Shown here piece by piece: positions 51,094-60,633 of a stretch of DNA of 64,000 nt. This DNA comes from Staphylococcus microti. Its GTDB lineage: Bacteria; Bacillota; Bacilli; Staphylococcales; Staphylococcaceae. Position 1 is the first letter of the stretch. Every line of letters begins with the position of its first letter. A model generated the notes under the pieces. The model ran no database searches and was not told the origin of the DNA. It was given only the letters and a program-made list of their open reading frames with translations. The position numbers and the translations under genes were made by a program. Where the stretch lies: contig NZ_JXWY01000042.1 of assembly GCF_000934465.1 (NCBI RefSeq), forward strand, positions 1-64,000, read 5' to 3'.

Positions 51094-52137
51094 ATGCAAA
51101 ACGTCCAATCAGACATTTTAACTTTTAGAGGCTCACATTACGACTACGGAGTTGCTGTCGGCACTTGGCTTCAACAGACGGAAATGCTCAAAAATCGAGA
51201 GAAGGAATGGCGCAAGCGTGTACCACGTTTCGATATCGACATTCAAGAAACGTATGCAATCTTTCAACAATTCGCCCCACACATTTGGGACGAAATTCGT
51301 GGTTTACAAGATGTTTTAAATATTCCAACACGACAAGCAATTTTAAATTTTGCTCACTATCGCTTTACATCACTGCCTGATAGTGGTTGCAGTGTATTTG
51401 TTGGCGATCACTACCTTGTGCGCAACTATGATTATCATCCTGCGACGTATGATGGTCGCTATCAACTTTTTCAACCGACTGATGGTGGCTATGCACAAAT
51501 TGGTCCGATGTCACGTACAACAGGGCGTATGGATGGGATGAATGAGCATGGACTTGTGATGGCGTACAACTTCATGCATCGTAAAAAACCAGCGAATGGT
51601 TTCGTTTGTTATATGGTAGGCCGCCTTATTTTGGAGTATTGTCGGAATGTCGATGAGGCGATTGCTTTGTTGAAAAATATTCCACATCGTAGTTCGTTTA
51701 GTTATATTGTGCTAGATGCAACGGGAGCACATGCCATTATTGAAGTTTCGCCACGTGGTATCGACATTCGCTATGACCAAACGTGTACGAATCATTTTAA
51801 ACTTTTGACGCATGAAAATCGAAATTATACGAAAGAATCTACAGAACGCCTTGCACGCATGGAAGCACAAATTGCACAAGCGACACCGGATAAATTTGAT
51901 ATTTTTAAACGCTTTAACGATCCAGCACACGACATTTATAGTAAATTGTTTAAAAGCTGGAGTGGTACAATTCATACGTCGATGTATGATCCTACGACTT
52001 TAACCGCTTGGATTACATTAGGTGAAAATCAAAATCCTGTTGCCTTTAACTTTGGGGCATGGTTAGCGGGTGAACCGATTCATTACACAACATTACATGG
52101 CCAGCTAGACACAGACATTCACTTTGCCTCACATTAA
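51094..52137 (+). CDS. Choloylglycine-hydrolase/penicillin-acylase-type (C45-like) Ntn hydrolase
   Basis: 347 residues from ATG 51094, behind AAAGGGTGTCGAAAT; an ATG at 51061 has no site. The likely catalytic nucleophile is the Cys in LPDSGCSVFVGDHYLVRNYD, followed by GMNEHGLVMAYNF and EVSPRGIDIRY, as in linear amide C-N hydrolases. In this branch the Cys is internal, so N-terminal processing would be needed, or the C45 acyltransferase-type arrangement applies. Substrate (bile salt, penicillin or N-acyl amide) cannot be told. Confidence 0.85.
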   Translation: MQNVQSDILTFRGSHYDYGVAVGTWLQQTEMLKNREKEWRKRVPRFDIDIQETYAIFQQFAPHIWDEIRGLQDVLNIPTRQAILNFAHYRFTSLPDSGCSVFVGDHYLVRNYDYHPATYDGRYQLFQPTDGGYAQIGPMSRTTGRMDGMNEHGLVMAYNFMHRKKPANGFVCYMVGRLILEYCRNVDEAIALLKNIPHRSSFSYIVLDATGAHAIIEVSPRGIDIRYDQTCTNHFKLLTHENRNYTKESTERLARMEAQIAQATPDKFDIFKRFNDPAHDIYSKLFKSWSGTIHTSMYDPTTLTAWITLGENQNPVAFNFGAWLAGEPIHYTTLHGQLDTDIHFASH

Positions 52138-52202
52138 CTTTATATAAATAAAACTAGGTACTTTTAATTATCTATCCACCACAGAAGATGGACAGCCATA
52201 AA

Positions 52203-52254
52203 GAAACAGCCTAAAATGCGCATATTCTCTAGCATTTTAAGGCTGTTTTTATAT
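52203..52254. terminator. Convergent terminator
   Basis: AAACAGCCTAAAATGC and GCATTTTAAGGCTGTTT form a nearly perfect 16-bp stem with TTTTT, between the hydrolase and the DUF4097 gene, which converge. Confidence 0.9.
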
Positions 52255-53096
52255 TATCGAATGACAATATCGCCATCGTTTGTATAAAGTTCTACTTGAT
52301 GCTTCGCCTGACCGTTTAAACCTTGCTTCAAATGTGGGGACTGTATCGTTGCGTCTCCATTGGTTGGACTTAACATTAAACGCACATGTTGTGGCGGTTG
52401 CGCATAAGACATTTCAATATCGCCTTGGTTCACAACCCCTTTCAAGTTACATTGGGGTGCCATTTTCAAAAGACGCATGTCCCCTTCATCTACTTTAAAA
52501 AGACTTTGCTGTACGTTGAATTTCTGCGTATTAATCAATCCTCTTTCAACGTAAATATCACTTTTGGCAAATTGACTTTCACGAATATTAACGAGTGTTT
52601 CTTCCCCTTTTATTTGTGCGTTTTTAAACTGGCAATCATTTATATTCAATTCGCCGTTCATATCATTCCATAACATGACATTATCTAATTGAATCCCTTT
52701 CATATCAATATTCGCAATCTGCGTCGTGACACTTAGGTTTTTCAAATAGTTTGGCGGTATCGCAACAACCAAACATTCTTTATTCGTGACGAATGGATTT
52801 AAGTTTAACATTTTTCTTTTAGAATGCAGACGTTCCATAATTTGTAGAGTCTTTCCTTGACGCGTGACATTCAACTTATCTGCCCCTTTGTAATGCACGT
52901 GAAACTGTTGTCCGGCTTTAAACGTCACATTGACAACATCTGTATTTACAACCAGTTGATTAATATCATCTTTATTAAATGTTTGATCGACCTCTGCAAC
53001 TTTGGCATCACGTTGTTCAATAAAAAACCAGACGAGCGTACCTAAAACGAAAAAAACGATAAAACAACTCATACCCAATATAAATAGTTTCTTCAT
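52254..53096 (-). CDS. DUF4097-type membrane-anchored beta-repeat protein
   Basis: 280 residues from ATG 53096. An N-terminal membrane helix (FILGMSCFIVFFVLGTLVWF) is followed by a beta-rich repeat domain exposed outside, as in LiaG-like DUF4097 proteins. It follows the DUF1700 gene by only a few bases, the usual pairing in envelope-stress loci. Family function is unknown. The ribosome site AAAGGA is distant (11 bases). Confidence 0.82.
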   Translation of the reverse strand: MKKLFILGMSCFIVFFVLGTLVWFFIEQRDAKVAEVDQTFNKDDINQLVVNTDVVNVTFKAGQQFHVHYKGADKLNVTRQGKTLQIMERLHSKRKMLNLNPFVTNKECLVVAIPPNYLKNLSVTTQIANIDMKGIQLDNVMLWNDMNGELNINDCQFKNAQIKGEETLVNIRESQFAKSDIYVERGLINTQKFNVQQSLFKVDEGDMRLLKMAPQCNLKGVVNQGDIEMSYAQPPQHVRLMLSPTNGDATIQSPHLKQGLNGQAKHQVELYTNDGDIVIR

Positions 53097-53098
53097 TT

Positions 53099-53656
53099 TT
53101 ACATAATTCCTTTTTTGATGAAATTCATATTCCATTTCATATAACGTAGCAATATATGACGTAATGTGGTTAAAAACTTAATAATAGCAACTAAAAACAT
53201 CGTGCCTAATCCGAGATACGCAAAACTGAATAAGTAATTACTTAATGAAAAATTTTGCATGCCTGCCCAAATGTTCCAAATAAAAACAATGAGTGGTGCG
53301 AGTATCATGCCGAGCGAGACAAAAGTAGCTGCCAACGTAATGATGAGAATAATAAGTACGGGAATGAGTATAAAACAGAAATTAATAATACTTACACCGA
53401 TTGTAGCAAGAACGGCATGAATGATATGCGAAAAGTTTGGTTTTGTCTCAGCATTTTTCAATGCATATTTCGCATATTTTTGTTTAGCGATTTGTTTGGG
53501 TGAATCGAGTGCCCGAACAATCTCTTTGTCTGTAAAGCCTTTTTTATTCTCATTGTAAAAATGATTTTCATATGTATTCATGACTACATCTATTTTGTCT
53601 TTCGGCAACTTATCTAATTGATATTCTAATTCATTCAAAAAAGTAATTTTATCCAT
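53099..53656 (-). CDS. DUF1700/HAAS-domain membrane protein
   Basis: 185 residues from ATG 53656, six bases after AGGTG. The N-terminal HAAS segment (MDKITFLNELEYQLDKLPKD, about 1-70) contains FYNENKKGFTDKEIV and LDSPKQIAKQ, then four hydrophobic helices. Such proteins regulate neighbouring DUF4097 genes, often with a PadR regulator, which is absent here. The gap 53657-53813 shows only AT-rich promoter-like sequence. Confidence 0.85.
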   Translation of the reverse strand: MDKITFLNELEYQLDKLPKDKIDVVMNTYENHFYNENKKGFTDKEIVRALDSPKQIAKQKYAKYALKNAETKPNFSHIIHAVLATIGVSIINFCFILIPVLIILIITLAATFVSLGMILAPLIVFIWNIWAGMQNFSLSNYLFSFAYLGLGTMFLVAIIKFLTTLRHILLRYMKWNMNFIKKGIM

Positions 53657-53813
53657 TGTACGCACCTATATTTTTAATTGAAAGTTAATTTTAATTATAA
53701 TAACTATCAACTAAAATTAGAATATCTATGACACATTTGTATTGTAAATGTCATATTACTGCCAATTTATAACACGAAAGTTAAATAAGCTGTTATAATC
53801 GCTCTAATTTGTA

Positions 53814-53857
53814 TAAAAAAGCCGAACAACACTTTTATGGTGCTGTCCAGCCTTTAT
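53814..53857 (-). terminator. gnt operon terminator
   Basis: Minus strand AGGCTGGACAGCACC and GTGTTGTTCGGCTTTTTT form an imperfect stem with a U-run, nine bases after the gntP stop. Confidence 0.75.
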
Positions 53858-53865
53858 TAAAATCC

Positions 53866-55227
53866 TTATACAAATAAACTTAAGAAGTAAACAAATACGA
53901 GACCGCTCACAGAAATAATTGTTTCTACTAATGACCATGTTAAGAATGTTTCTTTGATTGTTAAGCCAAAGTATTCTTTAAACATCCAGAAGCCGGCATC
54001 GTTCACGTGAGAACAGAAGACACTACCCGCACCAATCGCTAATACGACGAGTGCCAAATTCACATCTGCTGTTTGAAGTAATGGTAATACAATACCTGTT
54101 GTTGAAATGGCTGCCACTGTCGCTGAACCTAATGCTAAACGAAGCACTGCAGCTACAAGCCAAGCTAATAATAATGGCGAAATATGTGCATCTGTAAAGA
54201 ATGTTTCAATACTTTTACCAACACCACCGTCGATTAATATTTGCTTGAAAGCACCGCCACCACCAATAATTAAGAGCATCATACCGATTGGATAGATCGC
54301 TTGTGATAATGTATCCATAACCTCTTTCATCGGAATGCCACGCATTAATCCCATACTGAAAATCGCAAAGAGTACAGCTATTAACATCGCTGTGCCGGCT
54401 GTTCCAATAAAGTAAATAAAGCTTTCAAATGCATTCGTTGCACCATCTGTATGACCTGTGACTAATTGCCATACTGTCGCAAATAACATCAAAATAACTG
54501 GTAATAATGCTGTAAATGTACTTAACGCAAAGCTTGGTAATGCTTCTTTTTCAAACGTTTTGGTTGCACCCAATGATGAAATATCGCCTTCACGATGAAA
54601 TGCTGTAGGTGCTAATTTTGGTGCGACTTTAACAAATAATGGCCCTGCAATTAAAGTGACTGGAATCGCGATAATGAAACCGTATAATAAGACTTCTCCA
54701 ATATTTGCGTTTAACTCTGACGCAATGACAACCGGACCAGGATGCGGTGGTAAAAAGCCATGTGTAACAGATAATGCTGTCACCATCGGCAAACCAATTT
54801 TTAATTGAGACATGTTCATGCGTTTCGCAATGGTAAAGACGAGTGGAATTAACAGCACAAGTCCAACTTCAAAAAAGAGTGCGATACCGATAATGAATGA
54901 TGCGATAACCATCGCCCATTGCACGTAACGTTCACCAAGTCGTTTGATCAATGTGTCGGCAATTTGTGTTGCACCGCCACCGTCTGCAAGTAACTTACCG
55001 AGCATTGCACCGAGTCCAAAAATCAATGCGATATGTCCAAGTGTCCCGCCCATACCGGTTTCAATCGTTTTAATAATACTATCAAATGGCATACCTAGGA
55101 AAAGTCCTGTCACGATTGCTGTCACAATCAACGACACAAACGTATTTAACTTAAACGCCATAATTAATACAAGTAATACTAAAATACCTAATACAACACT
55201 GATAATCGGCCATAAATCATGTACCAT
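53866..55227 (-). CDS. gntP: Gluconate permease
   Basis: 453 residues, GntP family of H+ symporters, with 12 or more hydrophobic helices. Motifs FGLGAMLGKLLADGGGATQIA and HGFLPPHPGPVVIAS are characteristic. Imports gluconate. ATG 55227 follows AGAGGGATCATT. Ten bases after gntK; third gene of gntRKP. Confidence 0.95.
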   Translation of the reverse strand: MVHDLWPIISVVLGILVLLVLIMAFKLNTFVSLIVTAIVTGLFLGMPFDSIIKTIETGMGGTLGHIALIFGLGAMLGKLLADGGGATQIADTLIKRLGERYVQWAMVIASFIIGIALFFEVGLVLLIPLVFTIAKRMNMSQLKIGLPMVTALSVTHGFLPPHPGPVVIASELNANIGEVLLYGFIIAIPVTLIAGPLFVKVAPKLAPTAFHREGDISSLGATKTFEKEALPSFALSTFTALLPVILMLFATVWQLVTGHTDGATNAFESFIYFIGTAGTAMLIAVLFAIFSMGLMRGIPMKEVMDTLSQAIYPIGMMLLIIGGGGAFKQILIDGGVGKSIETFFTDAHISPLLLAWLVAAVLRLALGSATVAAISTTGIVLPLLQTADVNLALVVLAIGAGSVFCSHVNDAGFWMFKEYFGLTIKETFLTWSLVETIISVSGLVFVYFLSLFV

Positions 55228-55237
55228 AATGATCCCT

Positions 55238-56788
55238 CTATTCTTCTACTTTATAATGTTTTCTTTGAAATTGTGCTAACGAACTATACGATGACATTAA
55301 ACTGCGACTCACTTGAATAAAGATGGACGCTAGTTCTTGATAGCGCTGAACGTAATCTTGATTTGGTTGATGGGCATGTGTTTTACCAACCCAGTCTGCA
55401 ATCATGTCGTAGCTGCCATGCTTACCAATCGCTTGGCTACCAATAGCGCATGCACCTAAGCATGAACTTTCATAGCTTTCTGGCACTTCCAACACACAGT
55501 CGAAAATGTCTGCCATCATTTGTCGCCACAATGCACTTTTAGAAAAGCCACCTGTCGCATGAATTTTAGATGGAATGTCTCCCATTACCTCAATCAATGC
55601 TAAATACACTGTATATAAATTGAACAAGACGCCTTCTAACACAGCACGAATCATATGTTCTTTCTTATGTGCTAATGTTAAGCCGATAAATGAACCTCTC
55701 GCATCAGATGTCCAAAGTGGTGCACGTTCTCCCGCTAAATAAGGATGGAACATTAACCCTTGTGCACCCGGGGCAACTTTTTCCGCAATACGTGTCATCA
55801 CGTCATAACTATCCATACCGAGTCGCTTCGCTGTTTCTACTTCACTTGCGAGCAGTTCATCGCGTAGCCAACGCAGTACAACACCACCATTGTTGACAGG
55901 CCCACCGATAACATAATGGTCATCATCTAGTACATAGCAGAAAATGCGTCCTTTGCTGTCAGTAAGTGGACGATCTACAACCGTTCGTATCGCCCCTGAC
56001 GTTCCAATTGTTACAGCGACTTCCCCCGGTCGATAACTGTTCACACCAAGGTTCGATAACACGCCGTCGCTCGCACCGATAACTAACGGTGTTGTCGTAT
56101 GCACACCGATTTGTTCAGCATGTTGTGCATCCATCGGCTGGCAAATGTAGCCTGTTGAAACGAGCTTCGGTAATTGTTCTGGAGTCAGTTCTAGTAACGC
56201 CAACACATCACGATCCCAATCGCGTGCTTCCAAGTTGTAAAGTCCCGTTGCTGAAGCGATAGATTCGTCCATCACCCACTCACCAGTCAAACGATAAATT
56301 ACATACGACTTAATATCGACAAAACGTGCCGCACGGTTGTAAAGTTCCGGTTCATCATTTTTTAGCCACCACATTTTACATAACGGTGACATCGCATGAA
56401 TCGGTGTCCCAGTTCGTTCATATATTTGTTGCCCTTGATAGTTATTTTTCAAATCTTCAACGGCATAACGTGCACGGTTGTCCGCCCATGTAATACTATT
56501 CGTCAGCGGATTCCCTTCTTGATCGACTAAAATCAAACTGTGCATTTGCGCACTGAATGCAATAAATGAAATTTGTTCGGGCTGCACACGCTGATTTCTA
56601 ATCACACCTTGTAACGTACCAACGACAGCATCAAACAAGACATCCGGATCTTCTTCAGACGTATCAATTGTCGGTGTGAACATCTTGTATTCTTGTTGCG
56701 CCTTATCAATCACTGCCCCTTGTTCATCATAGAGCACCGCTTTCGTACTCGTCGTTCCTATATCGATACCGATCATATACTCTGTCAT
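55238..56788 (-). CDS. gntK: Gluconate kinase (FGGY family)
   Basis: 516 residues from ATG 56788 with AAGGAGAGAAAGAAC. FGGY kinase: phosphate-1 loop IGIDIGTTSTKAVLYD, catalytic Asp in ITWADNRA or the later VIGASDGVLSNLG region, and HPYLAGERAPLW and ATGGFSKSALWRQ. Makes 6-phosphogluconate. Lies between gntR and gntP. Confidence 0.95.
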   Translation of the reverse strand: MTEYMIGIDIGTTSTKAVLYDEQGAVIDKAQQEYKMFTPTIDTSEEDPDVLFDAVVGTLQGVIRNQRVQPEQISFIAFSAQMHSLILVDQEGNPLTNSITWADNRARYAVEDLKNNYQGQQIYERTGTPIHAMSPLCKMWWLKNDEPELYNRAARFVDIKSYVIYRLTGEWVMDESIASATGLYNLEARDWDRDVLALLELTPEQLPKLVSTGYICQPMDAQHAEQIGVHTTTPLVIGASDGVLSNLGVNSYRPGEVAVTIGTSGAIRTVVDRPLTDSKGRIFCYVLDDDHYVIGGPVNNGGVVLRWLRDELLASEVETAKRLGMDSYDVMTRIAEKVAPGAQGLMFHPYLAGERAPLWTSDARGSFIGLTLAHKKEHMIRAVLEGVLFNLYTVYLALIEVMGDIPSKIHATGGFSKSALWRQMMADIFDCVLEVPESYESSCLGACAIGSQAIGKHGSYDMIADWVGKTHAHQPNQDYVQRYQELASIFIQVSRSLMSSYSSLAQFQRKHYKVEE

Positions 56789-56801
56789 GTTCTTTCTCTC
56801 C

Positions 56802-57488
56802 TTACTTCGCTTGATCAGACCAAAATGCGCCAATGTCATTGTTCAAATCACTAAAGTTCAGACGAAATGCTTCATACATCAAGCCACGATCTTTTTGTTC
56901 AATCGCTTCAACAAACTTTTGATGATTATGTATAATGCGGTTAAAATCTTCAATGTCTTCATTCATACGTCGCAACATCCCGATATAAACAAGACACAGC
57001 ATCAATGGCTTCATTTGCATCCATAAATGTGTCAAATAACTATGTTCACACGCATTAACCATTAATTCGTGAAACGCAATGTCATGTTCTGTAAAACTTA
57101 CAGGATCTTTAAACTTCACGCTGACTTTCATCATCTCTAATGCTTGATACATGGCATGTACAATCGACGGCAAATCCTCTCGCTGAATGACCTTTGTAAA
57201 AGCAAACGTTTCAATCATCAACCGCATATCCGTCATCTCTTGTTGTTTCGTTTCATCAAAAGGTAATACTTCCGCCCCCATGCGTTCAAGCTGAATGAGT
57301 CGATCTTGACTCAAAATTTTAAAAGCATCTCGAACGGGCGAGCGACTCACATTGAACTGTTTCGCAATTTGATTTTCAGTAATGACTTGTTGCGACTCAT
57401 ACTCGCCATTCATCATATTCAAACGTAAGCATGCCGCAATCCATTCCCCTTTTGACATCTGTTGTTGCCATTGTTTTGGAAACTCCAT
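56802..57488 (-). CDS. gntR: Gluconate operon repressor, GntR (FadR/FCD subfamily)
   Basis: 228 residues. Winged helix in residues 15-75 (ITENQIAKQFNVSRSPVRDA) and an FCD ligand domain with metal-binding residues (MRLMIETFAFTKV, ELMVNACEHSYL). It represses the operon until gluconate binds. A perfect operator palindrome lies just upstream. ATG 57488 follows GGGGTGATGAAAT. Confidence 0.95.
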   Translation of the reverse strand: MEFPKQWQQQMSKGEWIAACLRLNMMNGEYESQQVITENQIAKQFNVSRSPVRDAFKILSQDRLIQLERMGAEVLPFDETKQQEMTDMRLMIETFAFTKVIQREDLPSIVHAMYQALEMMKVSVKFKDPVSFTEHDIAFHELMVNACEHSYLTHLWMQMKPLMLCLVYIGMLRRMNEDIEDFNRIIHNHQKFVEAIEQKDRGLMYEAFRLNFSDLNNDIGAFWSDQAK

Positions 57489-57502
57489 ATTTCATCACCC
57501 CA

Positions 57503-57553
57503 ACTTGTATACAAGTATTCTAATTCAAAGTTTTGATTTTGTAAACGCTTACG
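57503..57553 (-). promoter_or_regulatory. gnt promoter, GntR operator and cre
   Basis: Minus strand: -35 TTTACA (57540-57545), 17-base spacer, -10 TAGAAT (57517-57522). The perfect 14-bp palindrome ACTTGTATACAAGT (57503-57516) follows directly and matches the B. subtilis GntR site. TGTAAACGCTTACG (57540-57553) fits the CcpA cre at 13 of 14 positions and covers the -35. The design implies repression without gluconate and under glucose. Confidence 0.9.
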
Positions 57554-57659
57554 CTCAGATTGTCACAAATTAGCATTATATTTTTTAGAACAGTAAAGAT
57601 AGCGTTAAGCGATAAAAAAACGCACAACCTAAATAGATTGCACGCTTAAATACAGGCAT

Positions 57660-57703
57660 AAAAAAACAACACCTCTGAAAGTGGAAGCAGAAGTGTTGTT
57701 GCT
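57660..57703 (-). terminator. pmt-like operon terminator
   Basis: AACAACACCTCTG and CAGAAGTGTTGTT pair at 12 of 13 positions; on the minus strand TTTTTTTATG follows. Six bases after the last permease gene. The span 57554-57659 shows no gene. Confidence 0.9.
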
Positions 57704-57708
57704 AACCT

Positions 57709-58437
57709 TTAAATATCTTTTTTAGTAATCAGCAAGGCGTTACCTGCCAATAATACAATCATTGAACCCGCATTGATGAGCCATTGTGACGTCGTAAAAG
57801 TGAAATCATCACCCAATGTTTTTTGTGTTAAATAGCCAATTGGGATGTAATTCAATGCTTCCATAATTTTTGGTCCAATTTGTGGAATGAGTGGTACAAA
57901 TGGTGACACCATTGGGATAAATAATAACAAAAACATACCGAGTGTATATACGAATGCTGCCTTTTGTACGACTAAGTTAATCATAAACAATAATAAACCA
58001 TAGATTAAAAATAACATGACATAAAATATTAGCAGGAGCCACGGTGTTTTACCTTCTAAGTTTCCACCTTTCGTCGTCCACTGTACAACATACGCAACTA
58101 ATAATACAACGCCTGTAATAAATACACTCACAAACAGAATAGAGCATGTTTTGGTAATTAAATAGTTGATACGGTTACGCTGATTGTTGAGGTATAGCTG
58201 GATTGTCCCTTGACTGCTATCTCGCGTTAACGTCTTAACGACAAACAATAACCCAATAATAGAAAAGAACCATTTTTCAAAAGTAACAATCATGTTCGGA
58301 TCAACCTCATCGCCGTTCGCAACGACTATACCTACTACAACTGTCACAGGTAAAGCACCTAATAAAATCGCAATATATGTTAATGGACTTTTTAAAATGC
58401 TCAATATATCAAATTTCACTAATTGTAAAGGATTCAT
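57709..58437 (-). CDS. pmtD: ABC exporter permease, PmtD-like
   Basis: 242 residues with six hydrophobic helices, ABC-2 type permease. Its start overlaps the pmtC stop. In S. aureus PmtCD forms half of the phenol-soluble modulin exporter. Assignment by position and size; sequence detail (RDSSQGTIQLYLNNQRNR) fits bacitracin-type permeases. Confidence 0.8.
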   Translation of the reverse strand: MNPLQLVKFDILSILKSPLTYIAILLGALPVTVVVGIVVANGDEVDPNMIVTFEKWFFSIIGLLFVVKTLTRDSSQGTIQLYLNNQRNRINYLITKTCSILFVSVFITGVVLLVAYVVQWTTKGGNLEGKTPWLLLIFYVMLFLIYGLLLFMINLVVQKAAFVYTLGMFLLLFIPMVSPFVPLIPQIGPKIMEALNYIPIGYLTQKTLGDDFTFTTSQWLINAGSMIVLLAGNALLITKKDI

Positions 58438-59309
58438 TATTTGTCACCTCGTTGGTTAATATTAAAGTACGTATCTCTTAACGTTACTTTATGCGTTTCA
58501 ATATATTTCGGATAAATGTGATGTGCCGCTAGTCCTTTTAATAGCGGTTGATAGTTTTGTTGCAGATTGACAACAATCTCTCCCGCTTCTTTTTGTGTTT
58601 GAAGGACTTTAAAATGTGTTGTTAAATAATCACAAGCAACTTCAAAATCTTCAACAGCCACTTGAATCATTGTTTGTTCTGACGGTTGTTCACCTGTTAA
58701 ATTAACGTCTTGCACAAACTTTCCGTCACGTAAAAAGACGGCTCGGTCACAAATTAATTCAATATCTTCTAATTTATGACTGGATATTAAAATTTTCATA
58801 TCCAATTCTTTCACTAATTTCTCAATTGTTTTCAAGACATCAATAGAACCGTCTGGGTCCATGCCATTTGTTGGTTCATCTAAAATTAAATACTTCGGTT
58901 TATTCATAAGTGATACGGCAATGGCAAGTTTTTGTTTCATACCCATGGAATACTTTTTAACTTTTTTATTCACATAAGATTCCATGCCAAATGCGCGAAT
59001 AATATTTTCTGTATACGCTTTGTCATATCCTTTCCCTAATACACGTGCAAATAATTTTAAGTTGTATAAGCCCGTTTTATTGTCATATAACTTTGGATGC
59101 TCGATTAAATAACCAATCGCATCTTCTGGCGCAACGTTCACTTCACCTGAGTAGTTCACGATATTCCCGTTCATAATTTTCATGAGTGTCGTCTTACCCA
59201 CACCGTTTTTACCGATAAGCCCTACAATATGACTCTCATTAAAAGCAAAGTCAACTTTATCAATCACTGTATGATTCCCATATTTTTTTGAAATTTGTTT
59301 TAATTCCAT
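58437..59309 (-). CDS. pmtC: ABC exporter ATPase, PmtC-like
   Basis: 290 residues. Walker A GKNGVGKTTLMKIM, signature YSMGMKQKLAIAVSL, Walker B YLILDEPTNGMDPDG and switch His in LISSHKLEDIE. ATG 59309 follows GGAGGCGTAACA. Paired with PmtD; in S. aureus the Pmt system exports phenol-soluble modulins and protects against them. Confidence 0.85.
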   Translation of the reverse strand: MELKQISKKYGNHTVIDKVDFAFNESHIVGLIGKNGVGKTTLMKIMNGNIVNYSGEVNVAPEDAIGYLIEHPKLYDNKTGLYNLKLFARVLGKGYDKAYTENIIRAFGMESYVNKKVKKYSMGMKQKLAIAVSLMNKPKYLILDEPTNGMDPDGSIDVLKTIEKLVKELDMKILISSHKLEDIELICDRAVFLRDGKFVQDVNLTGEQPSEQTMIQVAVEDFEVACDYLTTHFKVLQTQKEAGEIVVNLQQNYQPLLKGLAAHHIYPKYIETHKVTLRDTYFNINQRGDK

Positions 59310-59320
59310 TGTTACGCCTC

Positions 59321-59968
59321 CTAAGCACGTTGATTCCGAATTGAATGATAGATATATGTCCCGATCGCTGTTAAAACACTCACGACAAAGTAATACACAT
59401 CAAAATGATAATGTGCGAATTGGTTTGGATTATGAAAGACAAATAGCCCGATTAAAACGGCACACATTGCGATAAAAAACGGTATTGCAAACATCATTCC
59501 AATAATGTACACAATCATCGCGTCACGTCGATTACGTGATTGTTCTGTTGATGTTGGAAAATATATCATAAATATAAATAAATTCGATGCTAAAAATATC
59601 CAAATAAAATCCAGTTTTATATTGTTAAAACTGATGAAATCTTGATGATTATAAGAGAAAATCACAATTGCACTGAACACTGTTAACAAGATCACCGTTA
59701 TGTAATGGGCGTTGAGTAGTTGTTGTTTGGAAACTGGTAAACTATGATGAAATAGATACGCCTCATCGTGACCAAAATGTTTGAATATCCGATAAGCATG
59801 TGCAGCATCAATGATTCCAATGATAAAAATAATGATGAAAATCGGTGTGAACCAAACTTCATAATCTTCTTTGAAATAGTTGTAAATGGGCAACACGAAC
59901 AAAAGCATCATATAAATGATGATAGTCATTTTATGCAAATATAAATTTCTTTTTATTAAGTTAAACAT
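59321..59968 (-). CDS. Additional ABC-2-like membrane subunit in the pmt-like operon
   Basis: 215 residues with about six hydrophobic segments. LIKRNLYLHKMTIIIYMMLL at the start resembles the LLKRNLDL start of the neighbouring PmtB-like protein, and SLPVSKQQLL resembles its SLPTSDRKLL. It appears to be a diverged paralogue of that subunit. ATG 59968 has GGGGGGCATAAT. The known S. aureus operon has one gene at this place. Confidence 0.8.
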   Translation of the reverse strand: MFNLIKRNLYLHKMTIIIYMMLLFVLPIYNYFKEDYEVWFTPIFIIIFIIGIIDAAHAYRIFKHFGHDEAYLFHHSLPVSKQQLLNAHYITVILLTVFSAIVIFSYNHQDFISFNNIKLDFIWIFLASNLFIFMIYFPTSTEQSRNRRDAMIVYIIGMMFAIPFFIAMCAVLIGLFVFHNPNQFAHYHFDVYYFVVSVLTAIGTYIYHSIRNQRA

Positions 59969-60012
59969 ATTATGCCCCCCTGACCTTTATCTTTTTGCTG
60001 AAACGCATATCA

Positions 60013-60633
60013 TTACAATTTGATTTTATTCTGACCAATACGGCGGTAGCGTACCCATGTTTTCATGACAAAGCTAAGCAGTGACACAATGAGTAAAATC
60101 CATGGGATCACACGGAACCAATATAAGTCGACACCATTTGATAATGGTCCGATAATGAAGCACTCAAAGAATAAATATAAAAAGTAACTAATACCGTAAG
60201 TCATCCATTTGTTAGCCGCTTCATCTAAAAATGTTTTAATGCACAATGTCGCAATTAGAAAAGTTAAGCTTAATAGTGTTACTAAAATTTCAAACACCAT
60301 TGAAAACGGTACAATGCACCACAAAATGGCAATACTTATTATTTGCGTGCCACAAATAAGCCAGACAGATAAATTGAAGCTTGCTAATAGCTTACGGTCA
60401 CTCGTTGGTAAACTACGAAATGTCATGTATGATTTATTTCGATTTAAATACGCATTTAAATAAGTAGGTACAACTGATAACAATCCTAAATATACTAACA
60501 CAAAAATTAAAAACTGTTGTGGATACCAAATATATGCACATGTAAACAAAAGAATCAAAGCCATATATAATACACATCTTGTAAGTAGTGATTCATCACT
60601 TAAGTCAAGATTACGCTTCAGCAGTGTCATCAT
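60013..60633 (-). CDS. pmtB: ABC exporter membrane subunit, PmtB-like
   Basis: 206 residues, about six hydrophobic helices (YMALILLFTCAYIW, FLIFVLVYLGLLSV and others), conserved FRSLPTSDRKLLASFNL loop. Its start overlaps the pmtA end by 23 bases, so translation is coupled. Which of this and the next gene corresponds best to S. aureus PmtB cannot be settled by eye; this one is adjacent to pmtA. Confidence 0.75.
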   Translation of the reverse strand: MMTLLKRNLDLSDESLLTRCVLYMALILLFTCAYIWYPQQFLIFVLVYLGLLSVVPTYLNAYLNRNKSYMTFRSLPTSDRKLLASFNLSVWLICGTQIISIAILWCIVPFSMVFEILVTLLSLTFLIATLCIKTFLDEAANKWMTYGISYFLYLFFECFIIGPLSNGVDLYWFRVIPWILLIVSLLSFVMKTWVRYRRIGQNKIKL

